Source of the DNA: Icerya purchasi
Lineage: Eukaryota; Arthropoda; Insecta; Hemiptera; Monophlebidae
Direction: 5' to 3'
Length of the DNA: 64,000 nucleotides
NCBI GenBank assembly: GCA_039619475.1
Contig: CM077116.1
Span: 178,527,863 to 178,591,862, forward strand
Shown here: positions 52,501 through 56,426 of the stretch, piece after piece
How the letters are laid out: every line of letters starts with the position of its first letter
Position numbering within the stretch: the stretch's first letter is position 1
Program-made: the position numbers and the translations under genes
The notes under the pieces: model-generated
The model's database searches: none
Told to the model about the DNA's origin: nothing
The model's input: only the letters and a program-made list of their open reading frames with translations

Positions 52501-55298
52501 TCTGGAAACAAAGCTTACTTTAAAAAAATTCCAAGCTAGCGGTTGTTGGAGACGCTATTAATAATTGAACACAAGAGTTTGTCTAAGTGAATGCGTACTA
52601 TTTATATTTCATAATTAATAAAATAAATTATGTTACTTTTATATTAGTTAACTACGATTAATAGTTCGCTCATTGTATATTTATTATAACGTTTCCGAGG
52701 TTAGCCCATCTTTAGTTGAAAAGGAAGAAGTGGAAAAAAGCAGAAAAATCGAAAAGCATAATTGAAACTAATCAATCGAACAAATTATAAACCGACCGGA
52801 TTACATTAGACGAAAACAAAAACGCAATCGCAACTATTTATTTTAAACTCTGCATAAATGTGTAATTGCGATCGAGCAATTTCAGTCATGTTTGTTCTTT
52901 GTTTTTTTTTCTTTCTTTCTTTTTAATTGAGAATGAGCTAAGCCCGAAAACGTTAATAAGCATACGCGTATTATTGTTTTATCATTGTTTTTGCTAATAT
53001 AAGTAATATACTCGTAATTTATTTTCGTAATTATTCCGATTTAGCGACAGGGTATAAATTTTTTTTCGTTTAAATTTTATAATAATTATTTTGAAATTAA
53101 ATGCGCAGGGATGATTACGAGGTGTCGTGTAAAGAGTTGGACGAATTAGTTTCAATAGCCCGAACGGTACCTGGTGTCTTAGGTTCTCGCATGACCGGTG
53201 GCGGGTTCGGTGGATGCACTGTTACATTGGTAAGATTAATTTAACGTTATTATAGCCCTAATGAAGTAAAGTAAAGTAAGTCTTATACTATTAGCACCGT
53301 GTCAGGGATTGCTACCTTAACTTCACAATCGCTAGCACCCTGTTAAGAATTTGGGACCCAGACTTACTTTTCCTTTTTTATTTTTATGGTATCCTTGATA
53401 AAATATTGCTAAGAAACAGTAATTGAATTTTTTAGACAATTCATTAAACGTGTAGAAATAATTAAAAGGTATAATATTTTTATTTCTTTTATTGGCTGAT
53501 TTTTTTGTAATACATAAAACGGTAGACCTCGAACACATTCGGGGCACATTGCAAAACTTCGCGGATTGCTTCGAATGACCGAATGTTCAAATTATGTAGT
53601 CTTCACATTTATTTTGTGCATATCGAATCAGGGTCTATTTCAGCTGTTTGGATTATTACATTTTCACTGATTTCCGTTAGTCGCGAAAACGTTAGCGCGC
53701 TATAAATCGTATTAGGGTAGTAAGTAACTGGTCATACGTCATTTTATTAATGGCATTTTAGAGGGTATGATTTTGCATGATTTAAAATATTAGCGCGAAT
53801 CTTTTAAGCGTACTCGCGATTTCATTTTGTATTTGCGGAATACAATTAATTAATTTCAAAGCAGATTATCGTCTTAAAGAATAACAAAAAAAAACTCTTT
53901 ACATTCCGAATTCCCGACGTATCCTAGTCAGTTCTGTATTAACGAAGAAATCAAACATTATGAATGTCATAGACAGAGAGTACTCTTTAATACACTGACT
54001 CGGTGCGAATAATTTTAATACAAAAGTAAAAAAAGTTATTCTGTAATAAGAAGCCTGCGTGTTGTTCTCATTTTTTTGGAGGTGCTAGCGCAAAAAAAAA
54101 AGTATTTAAGTGTCATTGTAAAAAATCGGCTTTAAGGGCATTATTAAAAACTTTTTTTTTTTTTTTTTTTGTTTTCCTAAATAGTTTTACTGGTAGCTAG
54201 TTTGATGGCTTATATGGGGTATCTGTAAGAAGTATATACGCGATGCGCGGATTCCAGTTTCTCGTAGTAACATGTTAACAAGATTTTTTGATAGAAATTT
54301 TTCGAAATCTGTGCAAGTTCATAATCGCACGAAATTAGAATAATTTGGTATTATGCACCACATACTATAGGTAAAAAGTAATATAGGCTTTTTGCGGATT
54401 TTCGTTTCTTTGGGCCTTCTTTTTTTCCTCCAAAAATGTTCCTTCAAATTCAATTATTTCTCCCCTGTTCAAGAAGTTTTTTTTTTTTTTTTTTATATTC
54501 AGCCTTCTTTTTTCCAGTTACATTTTAAAATATTCTATAAATCTTTTTTACAAGCCCTCTTTTCTCCAACCTAATTTTAATATTAACGTGTTTATTTCTT
54601 TCAATTACTTTATTCTTTTTACGCTTCTGTTAACAGCTGCGATTACAGAAAAATAGAACTGGTTCTGAAAGTCATGATTAATTTATTAACAAAAAGAATA
54701 TAACATGGTACATAAAAAAAAAAAAAAAAAAAAGAAAAAGAAAAAAGAAATAGGATACGTTTATTTATTATTTCCGAAATTTATTCGAGTTTAATTTTCT
54801 TAGTTAAATTGTCTCTATTAAAATTATAATGAACATTGAATGCAAACATGTACTTTAATTATATAAGAACTTATGAAAAAGTTAACATGTTTCGGAGCCA
54901 AGTCCTAACTCAGTTAAAATTTCCTAAAAGGTTGTGAAACTTTCTTCACGAAATATGTTTTGATTTTTTTCATTTTTTTCTGCGGGCGAATTTTTAAATT
55001 TAAATATATTTCTGAATTGCTTTGTTATTGTAATATTTTATAGGTAATAGTTATTAGAAAATACTTAACTTGTTTACAATTTTACAAGTGGCAAAAAAAT
55101 TCATTCCCTAACAGAAAGAAAAATTTCCCGTTATATAATTAATTTTTTTCCGTTTTATTTCGTGTTCGAATTTAGGTAAATAGAATGGCTGTTGATAGTC
55201 TAATAAATGAAATAAAGGACAGATATAACGGCGAAGCAAGGTTTTATATCGGCGTGCCTTCATCAGGAGCTAAAATAATTGAATTAAACGTGCTCTAG
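3461..55298 (+). CDS. GALK1: Galactokinase, seven 3' coding exons (N-terminal exons outside window)
   Basis: This gene encodes galactokinase, the cytosolic GHMP-family kinase that phosphorylates galactose at C1 with ATP, the first committed step of the Leloir pathway. Seven exons join in phase with GT-AG introns: 3461-3594, 19452-19585, 32850-32968, 34808-34989, 48972-49128, 53109-53229 and 55176-55298. Together they give 323 residues and a TAG stop. Visible family signatures in order are [12 protein letters not shown], the phosphate-binding loop [24 protein letters not shown]-like RARHVVTEI, and the C-terminal glycine motif [11 protein letters not shown]. The family is usually about 390 residues, so roughly 70-80 N-terminal residues, including the GRVNLIGEHTDY-type motif, are missing from this window. 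No frameshift or internal stop is seen in any exon, so the gene looks functional. Introns reach about 16 kb and are filled with transposons. The GALK1 versus GALK2 choice rests on close collinearity with GALK1. Confidence 0.95.
3595..5354. other. Galactokinase intron, AT-rich, no element recognised
   Basis: Intron sequence between the first visible GALK exon and the large Helitron. It contains a poly(T) tract around 5239-5262 and a short hydrophobic open frame (4927-5115) of biased composition that I do not regard as a gene. Confidence 0.5.
5355..5381 (-). other. Helitron-1 3' terminus, hairpin and CTAG end
   Basis: On the minus strand the stem GCGG/CCGC with a six-base loop (5381-5368) is followed nine bases later by the terminal CTAG, fitting the Helitron CTRR rule. 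The base after CTAG is T, the expected target base. Confidence 0.85.
5382..7204. repeat. Helitron-1 3' non-coding region with inverted and tandem repeats
   Basis: The segment between the helicase stop and the 3' end holds two kinds of structure. About 100 bp at 5392-5491 recur inverted at 6750-6852. Between them a unit beginning CTTATAACCT occurs at about 6160 and again at about 6555 (period about 395 bp), itself built of degenerate sub-units of roughly 70 bp starting TAATATGGC. No coding potential is seen. Confidence 0.65.
7205..8701 (-). pseudogene. Helitron RepHel, Pif1-like helicase domain (decayed)
   Basis: This is the C-terminal superfamily-1B helicase of the Helitron transposase. Successive blocks read [30 protein letters not shown], a frameshifted Walker A (GGTGK around 8420), [117 protein letters not shown] and GQLYVACS. 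After an in-frame TGA at about 7283 it continues [20 protein letters not shown] and stops at TAA (7205-7207). At least four frame breaks make it non-functional. Confidence 0.88.
8702..9288 (-). pseudogene. Helitron RepHel, region between Rep and helicase (decayed)
   Basis: Reading the minus strand gives [60 protein letters not shown], then, in another frame, [40 protein letters not shown] and [15 protein letters not shown]. These are conserved linker blocks of animal Helitron polyproteins. Their order and spacing connect directly to the helicase. Several stops and frameshifts interrupt it. Confidence 0.8.
9289..9817. other. Non-Helitron insert or scrambled segment replacing the Rep catalytic core
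   Basis: Helitron homology stops at about 9288 on one side and about 9818 on the other. The missing part should carry the catalytic tyrosines (KYLFKYVYKG-type block). The 530 bp in between are AT-rich and match nothing I recognise. A deletion with filler or a nested insertion are both possible. Confidence 0.5.
9818..10102 (-). pseudogene. Helitron Rep domain, segment downstream of the insertion
   Basis: The minus strand reads [20 protein letters not shown] then [20 protein letters not shown], followed by YPQYRRRS and [14 protein letters not shown]. This is the conserved Helitron_like_N block MIHGPCG...C...KFPK...YRRR...NRWVVPYNP. It is separated from its N-terminal half (14541 onward) by the 4.4-kb long-inverted-repeat element; joining the two sides restores [15 protein letters not shown]. 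Confidence 0.85.
12331..12860. repeat. Three copies of a ~180-bp tandem repeat in the FB-1 loop
   Basis: The phrase ATTATGAACGGTCGGAAGAA recurs at about 12517 and 12697, with a variant at about 12333. AGGATTTATTTTTAGAACCG recurs at 12481 and 12661. The period is 180-184 bp. Related but more diverged units occur at 17400-17700. Confidence 0.75.
13170..14210. repeat. Tandem ~510-bp duplication within the right arm of FB-1
   Basis: Two diverged copies (about 13170-13690 and 13690-14210) both correspond to one stretch of the left arm (about 10440-10960). Both contain CTTATGTTAATTAATAATCG and CGGGCGGGGC. A (GT)n tract at 13709-13747 lies at the junction. This makes the right arm longer than the left. 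Confidence 0.75.
13709..13747 (+). repeat. (GT)n microsatellite
   Basis: Nearly perfect GT dinucleotide run of about 39 bp between the two copies of the internal duplication in FB-1. Confidence 0.95.
14541..15926 (-). pseudogene. Helitron Rep domain, N-terminal half (decayed)
   Basis: From 15926 downward the minus strand reads a CCHC-like start [18 protein letters not shown], then [55 protein letters not shown] and [20 protein letters not shown]. Lower down come [40 protein letters not shown] (about 14840-14965) and [17 protein letters not shown]. These are the consecutive Helitron_like_N blocks. The middle is frameshifted. The segment runs into the FB-1 insertion at 14541. Confidence 0.85.
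15960..16955 (-). repeat. Helitron-1 N-terminal region built of five basic tandem repeats
   Basis: Five degenerate copies of a 140-215 bp unit occur at about 16035, 16235, 16375, 16588 and 16800. Each encodes on the minus strand a basic peptide resembling [15 protein letters not shown] (first copy, 16761-16955 open frame) or [16 protein letters not shown] frameshifted forms. They precede the CCHC-like start of the Rep domain, so they probably derive from the basic N-terminus of the transposase. Frames are broken in most copies. Confidence 0.55.
16945..18200. mobile_element. Diverged fragment of an FB-1-like element
   Basis: This stretch shares motifs with FB-1. AAATTCGGGGCTTAAGTAT at about 17118 and TTCATTCCCGCGCACGC at about 17180 resemble the left arm at 10560-10680. 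From 17400 to 17700 ACTTGAAAAAGTATTATGA and similar phrases resemble the 180-bp loop satellite. It also has short GT-rich tracts at 17930-18080. No paired termini are found, so it is an older, rearranged relative. Confidence 0.5.
18360..19230. repeat. Three ~290-bp direct repeats in the Helitron-1 5' leader
   Basis: Diverged copies begin near 18381, 18681 and 18959. Each contains a TGGAAAA-like start, then a CCTTTTTCACC-like stretch, then AAGTTCTTATTTGACATC or a variant. The spacing is about 300 and 278 bp. They lie just inside the Helitron 5' end and ahead of its coding region. Confidence 0.6.
19452..19585 (+). CDS. GALK1: Galactokinase exon, ATP phosphate-binding loop
   Basis: The acceptor is TTTCGCAG and the donor GTAACG. 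Two bases complete the split glycine codon, then 44 codons run to an in-phase end (phase 0). It contains [20 protein letters not shown] motif 2, which wraps the nucleotide phosphates. The exon begins only about 110 bp downstream of the 5' terminus of the big Helitron. Confidence 0.95.
19951..21114 (-). pseudogene. hAT-family (ZMYM1-like) transposase relic
   Basis: Two overlapping minus-strand frames (21001-20465 and 20510-20079) give the C-terminal part of a TTF/hAT transposase of the kind annotated as zinc finger MYM-type protein 1-like. The hallmark dimerisation block is [20 protein letters not shown] followed by [21 protein letters not shown] frame change at about 20490 and loss of the N-terminal half show it is dead. 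A typical hAT terminus, CAGTGGCGGCTCGTGG, starts at 19951. The matching right end was not found, and LINE element A is inserted just beyond 21114. Confidence 0.8.
21115..21131. repeat. Left target-site duplication of LINE element A
   Basis: AACTAAAAGTAATCAAA at 21115-21131 is repeated with one mismatch at 30411-30427 (AACTGAAAGTAATCAAA). It abuts the poly(T), the complement of the LINE poly(A) tail, at 21132-21140. Confidence 0.85.
21689..22480 (-). pseudogene. Element A ORF2, RNase H domain and C-terminal zinc finger
   Basis: The minus strand reads [20 protein letters not shown], then [16 protein letters not shown] and YLVCTDN; in a second frame, [20 protein letters not shown]. The RNase H acidic residues (TDGS, AEL, TDN and NEAVD) are all visible. 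The C-terminal C-C-H-C-like region ([20 protein letters not shown]) and the stop at 21689 follow. A frame change at about 22260 breaks it. Confidence 0.85.
22481..24231 (-). pseudogene. Element A ORF2, reverse transcriptase domain
   Basis: Blocks in order: [95 protein letters not shown], then [14 protein letters not shown], and [14 protein letters not shown]. The catalytic YADD box has become YAND, losing an essential aspartate. At least three frameshifts are present. Confidence 0.85.
24232..25350 (-). pseudogene. Element A ORF2, apurinic-like endonuclease domain
   Basis: An open 372-codon frame starts [19 protein letters not shown]. It has the APE motifs KWNARS, LLSETWL, the block [31 protein letters not shown] (family norm GGDFNA), [11 protein letters not shown] and [10 protein letters not shown] (norm SDHxP). 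The changes GGD to GRD and SDH to SAH suggest loss of activity. It ends at an in-frame TGA and the same frame resumes at 24210 toward the RT. Confidence 0.88.
25351..25750. other. Element A spacer between ORF1 and ORF2
   Basis: Non-coding stretch between the ORF1 stop (TAA at 25751-25753, complement) and the ORF2 start at 25350. It is AT-rich and no feature is seen in it. Confidence 0.55.
25751..25857 (-). pseudogene. Element A ORF1, C-terminal tail beyond the nested element B
   Basis: The minus strand encodes [20 protein letters not shown] then [14 protein letters not shown] and a TAA stop. Excising element B and one copy of its 5-bp duplication joins this exactly in frame to ...KIDTTKPG at 28768 upward, giving [12 protein letters not shown]. 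The continuity shows it is the detached end of ORF1. Confidence 0.8.
25923..26854 (-). pseudogene. Element B RNase H domain and C-terminal zinc finger
   Basis: The frame 26854-26132 reads [50 protein letters not shown] and [20 protein letters not shown], so the TDG, AEA, TDS and NEAAD catalytic residues are all present. After a frameshift the terminal region reads [20 protein letters not shown], a C-C-H-C finger typical of I-group ORF2 ends. Confidence 0.88.
27096..28262 (-). pseudogene. Element B reverse transcriptase
   Basis: A 388-codon open frame carries [78 protein letters not shown], the intact catalytic box [11 protein letters not shown] and [20 protein letters not shown]. The thumb block [20 protein letters not shown] matches the thumb of element A. 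It is the least damaged coding segment of the window's I-group elements, but it lacks a full endonuclease. Confidence 0.9.
28307..28762 (-). pseudogene. Element B endonuclease remnant with internal deletion
   Basis: The frame reads [37 protein letters not shown] and [20 protein letters not shown], then jumps to [17 protein letters not shown], which in element A lies between endonuclease and RT. The second half of the endonuclease, with the SDH motif, is therefore missing. Upstream, [10 protein letters not shown] marks the truncated 5' end. Confidence 0.8.
28768..30191 (-). pseudogene. Element A ORF1 (Gag-like, zinc knuckles)
   Basis: ORF1 is an RNA-binding Gag-like protein. From 30191 it reads an Asn/Ser-rich N-terminus, then [20 protein letters not shown] in a second frame, then a third frame with [20 protein letters not shown] and three zinc knuckles ([43 protein letters not shown]). 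After an in-frame TAA at about 29010 the frame continues to the element B insertion. One frameshift falls in an (ATT)n run near 29860, another at about 29580. Detached C-terminus at 25751-25857. Confidence 0.85.
30411..31029. other. Galactokinase intron, no element recognised
   Basis: Starts with the right target duplication of element A (30411-30427). It may contain the lost 5' part of the hAT relic, but no TIR or transposase homology is visible. A short (GCT)n-like stretch is near 30612. Confidence 0.4.
31030..31600 (-). pseudogene. LINE ORF2 C-terminal fragment
   Basis: The minus strand reads [53 protein letters not shown], then [40 protein letters not shown]. This is the post-RT C-terminal region of a non-LTR retrotransposon family (NKKxxSxNxKIRHYxxxxxPxALYA...ERKILRKILGP). 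Frames are broken by stops. The clade is not certain. Confidence 0.6.
31660..32090 (+). pseudogene. RTE-like LINE 3' fragment
   Basis: An open frame ending at 32034 reads [60 protein letters not shown] and [20 protein letters not shown]. This is the conserved C-terminus of RTE/BovB-type endonuclease-reverse transcriptases. The tail GAACGGTCATGGCACC and AAGAAAGAAGAAGATT resembles the 3' end of the minus-strand copy at 42.2 kb. Only the last fifth of the element is present. Confidence 0.8.
32091..32849. other. Galactokinase intron, AT-rich
   Basis: No repeat or gene recognised. It ends with a long polypyrimidine tract (about 32812-32840) and the tandem acceptor sites of the next GALK exon. Confidence 0.5.
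32850..32968 (+). CDS. GALK1: Galactokinase exon with CGIMDQF motif
   Basis: The exon reads [20 protein letters not shown] followed by [19 protein letters not shown] and ends two bases into an arginine codon before donor GTAAAT. The aspartate in GIMDQ corresponds to the catalytic base of galactokinases. The upstream exon ends in phase 0, so the frame requires the acceptor AG at 32848-32849 rather than the stronger-looking CAG at 32840-32842. Using the latter would shift the frame. Confidence 0.93.
33200..33490 (+). pseudogene. I-group LINE reverse transcriptase fragment
   Basis: The frame reads [40 protein letters not shown] and [16 protein letters not shown], then a T-rich stretch and VPQGTACL. 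It matches the element B blocks [20 protein letters not shown] and [10 protein letters not shown]. It is about 100 codons long, with the region between replaced by low-complexity DNA. Confidence 0.75.
33491..34419. other. Galactokinase intron, nothing recognised
   Basis: AT-rich, with a short G/C-rich patch at about 34240-34390. No coding frame with support. Confidence 0.4.
34420..34426 (+). promoter_or_regulatory. TATA-like box upstream of a possible nested exon
   Basis: TATAAAT follows a T-rich tract about 130 bp before an ATG with a signal-peptide-like reading frame (34558). The spacing would allow initiation near 34450. This is an inference only. Confidence 0.25.
34558..34649 (+). CDS. 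Possible first coding exon of a small secreted protein nested in a GALK intron
   Basis: The ATG opens [20 protein letters not shown] followed by [10 protein letters not shown], a short positively charged start, a hydrophobic core and a plausible signal-peptidase site. It runs directly into a consensus donor (G|GTAAGT at 34650). If unspliced, a TAA follows after two more bases. An upstream TATAAAT and a GC-balanced leader fit a first exon, while the following galactokinase exon is in an unrelated frame. I recognise no family. A chance ORF or a pseudogene fragment is equally possible. Confidence 0.3.
34808..34989 (+). CDS. GALK1: Galactokinase exon (central)
   Basis: The acceptor is AATTTAG and the donor GTGAGT. 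One base completes AGA, then 60 codons follow and one base starts the next codon. The peptide runs [20 protein letters not shown], then [19 protein letters not shown] and [20 protein letters not shown]. It matches the family block (V/I)[23 protein letters not shown] of vertebrate GALK1. Confidence 0.95.
35090..35300. repeat. Palindromic MITE (hairpin)
   Basis: The left half contains CGTGATGAATTATTTT, CCGATTTTAAATGTTACGCA and AGTTGAAAAATTGC. The right half is their imperfect complement, with GATTTTTCAATTTTGAAAGT, TTTGCGCAATATTAAAAAAT and GAAGTTCATCACG. Half-copies of the same sequence lie at 42731-42830 and 43196-43290. Confidence 0.7.
36264..37720 (+). pseudogene. Jockey-2 ORF1 (Gag-like nucleic-acid-binding protein)
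   Basis: Starts [20 protein letters not shown] with an Asn/Ser-rich N-terminus. An in-frame TGA at 36573-36575 is followed in the same frame by [21 protein letters not shown] +1 frameshift at about 36908 leads to [20 protein letters not shown] and [20 protein letters not shown] (PRE_C2HC-type domain). Three zinc knuckles follow: [27 protein letters not shown] and [15 protein letters not shown]. The C-terminal tail ends at TGA 37720, overlapping the ORF2 ATG. Two lesions make this copy a pseudogene. Confidence 0.88.
37717..38449 (+). pseudogene. Jockey-2 ORF2 endonuclease domain
   Basis: ATG at 37717 overlaps the ORF1 stop (ATGA), the stop-start arrangement expected for reinitiation. Motifs: [39 protein letters not shown]; after frameshifts, [20 protein letters not shown], then VGG plus [11 protein letters not shown] and [17 protein letters not shown]. 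All APE catalytic motifs (N, E, GGDFN, SDH) are recognisable. A G-run at 38103-38118 has slipped and breaks the frame. Confidence 0.87.
38383..40331 (+). pseudogene. Jockey-2 ORF2 reverse transcriptase
   Basis: Overlapping frames give the linker [20 protein letters not shown], then from 38850 [100 protein letters not shown], the catalytic box [11 protein letters not shown] and [15 protein letters not shown]. One TAA at 40098-40100 precedes [20 protein letters not shown] and the terminal [12 protein letters not shown]. Of the canonical DVxx[11 protein letters not shown] has lost the first Asp (replaced by Gly). Confidence 0.9.
40521..41164. other. Galactokinase intron, nothing recognised
   Basis: AT-rich with a short less AT-rich stretch at 40900-41110. 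Short frames overlap on both strands there, but none shows a family signature. Confidence 0.4.
41165..41370. repeat. Palindromic MITE-like hairpin
   Basis: GGTTAAATTCATTTTTACGA at about 41177 pairs with CGTGAAAATGAATTTAATCT at about 41337. The halves continue to pair through TTGAATTCGTTTGCTTATTT and AATGTAAACTAACGAATTTA. The arms are imperfect and about 85-95 bp, with a short loop. Confidence 0.65.
41371..42134. other. Galactokinase intron, AT-rich
   Basis: No gene or repeat could be supported. Confidence 0.4.
42135..42680 (-). pseudogene. RTE-like LINE 3' fragment, minus strand
   Basis: The minus strand reads [60 protein letters not shown] and [20 protein letters not shown], the same C-terminal family as the fragment at 31.7-32.1 kb. 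A stop follows ERFL, and the 3' tail shows GAATGGTCGGGACTCGAAGA. Confidence 0.8.
42731..43290. repeat. Two direct half-copies of the palindromic MITE family
   Basis: A unit starting GATGAAATAA and containing GATTTTAAATATT occurs at 42731-42830 and again at 43196-43290. Both resemble one half of the palindrome at 35090-35300. Confidence 0.5.
43290..44405. repeat. Left arm of a diverged large inverted repeat (interrupted by a MITE)
   Basis: 43290-43626 is the approximate complement of 47895-48180, and 44247-44405 that of about 47700-47890. Shared phrases include GAATTTGAAAACTTTCA, AGAAAATCCGATTTC and TTAATTCAAAGAG. The MITE at 43630-44245 sits between the two blocks and is absent from the right arm. 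Confidence 0.65.
43630..44245. mobile_element. MITE with ~200-bp imperfect inverted arms
   Basis: The left end reads GAGAAATGTCGGTCGCCGAT and TTGGTTCAAC; the right end, complemented, reads AGAAGTGTGCGTCACTGATT and TGGTACAA. AGTATTCGGTAAAAA and TTTAGCGAGCT-like phrases recur in both arms. The loop is a mixture of poly(T) and poly(A). The empty site is visible in the other arm of the surrounding inverted repeat. It includes a B-box-like GTTCGAATCC near 43789. Confidence 0.65.
44430..45548 (-). mobile_element. Internally deleted Helitron (Helitron-2)
   Basis: On the minus strand the 5' end is TCTATACT (45548, preceded by A; an alternative start is 45540), followed by AATATTATAAAGAGGAAAGA. The 3' end is CAACCAGCTAG at 44430, followed by T. 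Just inside the 5' end comes the leader phrase TCCGAAACTACTGGACCGAT, which I associate with Helitron leaders. The element keeps only the N-terminal part of the RepHel gene and then jumps to the 3' end. Confidence 0.8.
44484..45119 (-). pseudogene. Helitron-2 RepHel N-terminal region, one in-frame stop
   Basis: The frame starts [20 protein letters not shown] and continues through tandem basic repeats ([48 protein letters not shown]), then [36 protein letters not shown] and [18 protein letters not shown], and ends at TAA 44484. This is the conserved N-terminus of animal Helitron polyproteins, with its CxxC...CC finger. One TGA follows SQVRA. The rest of Rep and the entire helicase are absent. 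Confidence 0.82.
45549..45959. other. Galactokinase intron, AT-rich
   Basis: No feature recognised. Confidence 0.4.
45960..46830 (+). pseudogene. Jockey-type LINE debris with poly(A)
   Basis: From 46470 the + strand reads [16 protein letters not shown], then, after a deletion of about 25 residues, [32 protein letters not shown] and VRRLKRQK. These are the last blocks of a Jockey ORF2, as in Jockey-2 at 40.0-40.3 kb. An A-run follows at 46801-46821. The upstream 45960-46460 segment is more GC-rich than its surroundings and may be the 5' part of the same deleted element, but I could not recognise its translation. Confidence 0.55.
46860..47240 (+). pseudogene. Possible LINE ORF1 (Gag-like) fragment
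   Basis: The + strand can be read [14 protein letters not shown] and, in frame 47034-47240, [20 protein letters not shown] followed by EVKSCKS, resembling a retrotransposon zinc knuckle (CYRCLRxGHxxxxC) with His changed to Tyr. Composition is GC-richer than its flanks. Weak evidence. Confidence 0.3.
47700..48190. repeat. Right arm of the diverged large inverted repeat
   Basis: Approximately complementary to 43290-43626 plus 44247-44405 (see left arm). Here ACTAAGTATTTTCTAACGAC is continuous, where the left arm carries the 0.6-kb MITE. Confidence 0.6.
48191..48971. other. Galactokinase intron, AT-rich
   Basis: No gene or repeat supported. It ends with the acceptor TCATACAG of the next exon. 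Confidence 0.45.
48972..49128 (+). CDS. GALK1: Galactokinase exon with RARHVV block
   Basis: The acceptor is TCATACAG and the donor GTTAAT. It has 51 full codons with two split bases at each end. The peptide includes [15 protein letters not shown], then [17 protein letters not shown] and SHQSLR, collinear with FRRARHVVGEIRRT...SHRSLR in human GALK1. It sits after a 14-kb intron, and a hAT MITE follows about 110 bp downstream. Confidence 0.95.
49237..49507. mobile_element. hAT-type MITE with 8-bp target duplication
   Basis: The TIR CAAGGGCGTCGCCAGC (49237) is complementary to GCTGGCGACGCCCATG (ending 49507), with one mismatch. It is flanked by ATAATATA on both sides (49229-49236 and 49508-49515). 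An 8-bp duplication with CA-G-rich TIRs is the hAT signature. 271 bp long, non-coding. Confidence 0.85.
49508..49548. repeat. (TA)n microsatellite
   Basis: About 40 bp of TA dinucleotides that begin in the right target duplication of the hAT MITE. Confidence 0.95.
49915..50050. repeat. Short dispersed repeat, copy 1
   Basis: Contains AGTAAAGTAAAGGGG, TTTATCAGGGTGTCGAGGGT and TGTGAAGTTAAGG. A related sequence lies in opposite orientation at 53262-53372. Ends show short inverted similarity (GGGGAAGT and ACTTCC). Confidence 0.45.
50051..51660. other. Galactokinase intron, AT-rich
   Basis: Low-complexity A/T runs. No gene, splice site or repeat supported. Confidence 0.45.
51669..51697. repeat. 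(TCT)n microsatellite
   Basis: About 29 bp of a TCT/TTC trinucleotide run. Confidence 0.9.
51698..53108. other. Galactokinase intron, AT-rich
   Basis: Short overlapping frames at 52035-52561 have an A/T-biased composition and no recognisable domain. Nothing else seen. Confidence 0.45.
53109..53229 (+). CDS. GALK1: Galactokinase exon, GHMP C-terminal motif
   Basis: The acceptor is TGCGCAG and the donor GTAAGA. The exon encodes [20 protein letters not shown] followed by [20 protein letters not shown]. The glycine-rich [11 protein letters not shown] block is GHMP motif 3, which shapes the active site. It is the most conserved part of the family and has no substitutions at the glycines. Confidence 0.96.
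53262..53372. repeat. Short dispersed repeat, copy 2 (MITE-like)
   Basis: Starts AAGTAAAGTAAGTC and ends GACTTACTTTT, an inverted pair enclosing about 110 bp. CTACCTTAACTTCACAATCG inside is complementary to the core of copy 1 at 49915-50050. Confidence 0.5.
53373..55175. other. Galactokinase last intron, AT-rich
   Basis: Several poly(T) and poly(A) tracts (54150-54170, 54478-54494, 54714-54750). No element could be supported. Confidence 0.45.
55176..55298 (+). CDS. GALK1: Galactokinase terminal exon
   Basis: The acceptor is GAATTTAG. The exon reads [20 protein letters not shown], then [20 protein letters not shown], and stops at TAG (55296-55298). It matches the family's C-terminal block ...[25 protein letters not shown]. 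The 3' untranslated region follows. Confidence 0.93.
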   Translation, partial: VNRMAVDSLINEIKDRYNGEARFYIGVPSSGAKIIELNVL

Positions 55299-55420
55299 TT
55301 TTATACGAGATACAATTAATAACAATCAAAGTGAGAGTACGCGGGAAATATTTAAGAAGTTTTCATTATTTTTATACTTGTTTACTTCAGTTTGAATTAA
55401 AGTTTATATATCGATAAAAA
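55299..55420 (+). terminator. Galactokinase 3' UTR with ATTAAA polyadenylation signal candidate
   Basis: AT-rich DNA follows the stop codon. An ATTAAA hexamer at 55396-55401 lies about 100 bp downstream of TAG and is a plausible cleavage signal. No transcript evidence is available, so the exact end is inferred. Confidence 0.35.
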
Positions 55421-55559
55421 GAGAGTACATTTCAGTGTTTACTTACTTCTTTTTCATTATTTAGCATGATTATAAATACTATCATATGAAAATTACAAAA
55501 CTGGGTGTAATTTTTACGGATAAATATTTATTATACGCGCTAATCTCTGTCTAGTAAAG

Positions 55560-56330
55560 GTGCAAAACCAAACATCGTACAGACCGTTTTACGGTGGCTA
55601 GAGAGTTAATTTTTTTCGTAATTGGGGACGTATTTTCTTCGTCCAATCGTAGAAAAACTATGAAATCTGTCCCCCCCCCCAAAAAAAAAACAAATTAAAG
55701 GGGTCAAAAACGTAAAAATTAAGTTTTGAGCAAAAAAATTTTAATAGATTTTTTATTCTGTTCTAAAATGTTTTTTTTAAATTTTATTTTATTGTAAGTG
55801 GGTTTGTCAGCAAGGATATTAGTCCAAGAAATGAGAAGGAAGAGCAATAAAATAGTTACGGAATAGATTTTTTTTTTTTTTTTTTTTCAGATGGCGTATT
55901 GCCGCCTTTAGAATGCCACGAAAATACAGTGATTTAAAAATTTTAATACTTAAGCATAGCGGTAAGGGTAAAAATTAAAAACAAGTACTCCGCCTTTTCT
56001 ATGAAAACTAGAAAGTCAATTTTTTTGTAACCGTTGTATTTTTCTTTAGTAGATAAAGAAAAACTATGAAACTTCAGAAATTATAAAATTAAAGGACTCA
56101 AATTCTGAAAAAAAAGTGAAAACCAAATTTTAAGAATAAAAATTTAAAAAATTCTACAGCTCGTTCTGCCAAATTGTTTTTTATTTAATTGGCGTATTGT
56201 CCTCGTTGAATGCCGCAAAAATACAGAAGTATAAAACTTTTGATAATAATGGCCCAAATTTGTGATAATGTACACCGTAGAGGTGACCTTTACGGTCGAA
56301 AATCGGAAACGAACCTCTACTTTTTTTTTA
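55560..56330. repeat. Two diverged ~410-bp tandem copies downstream of galactokinase
   Basis: AGAAAAACTATGAAA occurs at about 55652 and 56065. GGCGTATTGCCGCC with TAGAATGCCACGAAAATACA at about 55891 matches GGCGTATTGTCCTCGTTGAA and TGCCGCAAAAATACAG at about 56190. Non-coding. Confidence 0.6.
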
Positions 56331-56425
56331 TAGATTATCATTGTTTTTTGTTATTCTATTATTATATTGTTTAAGACGGCTAACCACTACGATGGATCCT
56401 TAAATAGCAGCGTAATTATAATAGT

Positions 56426-56426
56426 A

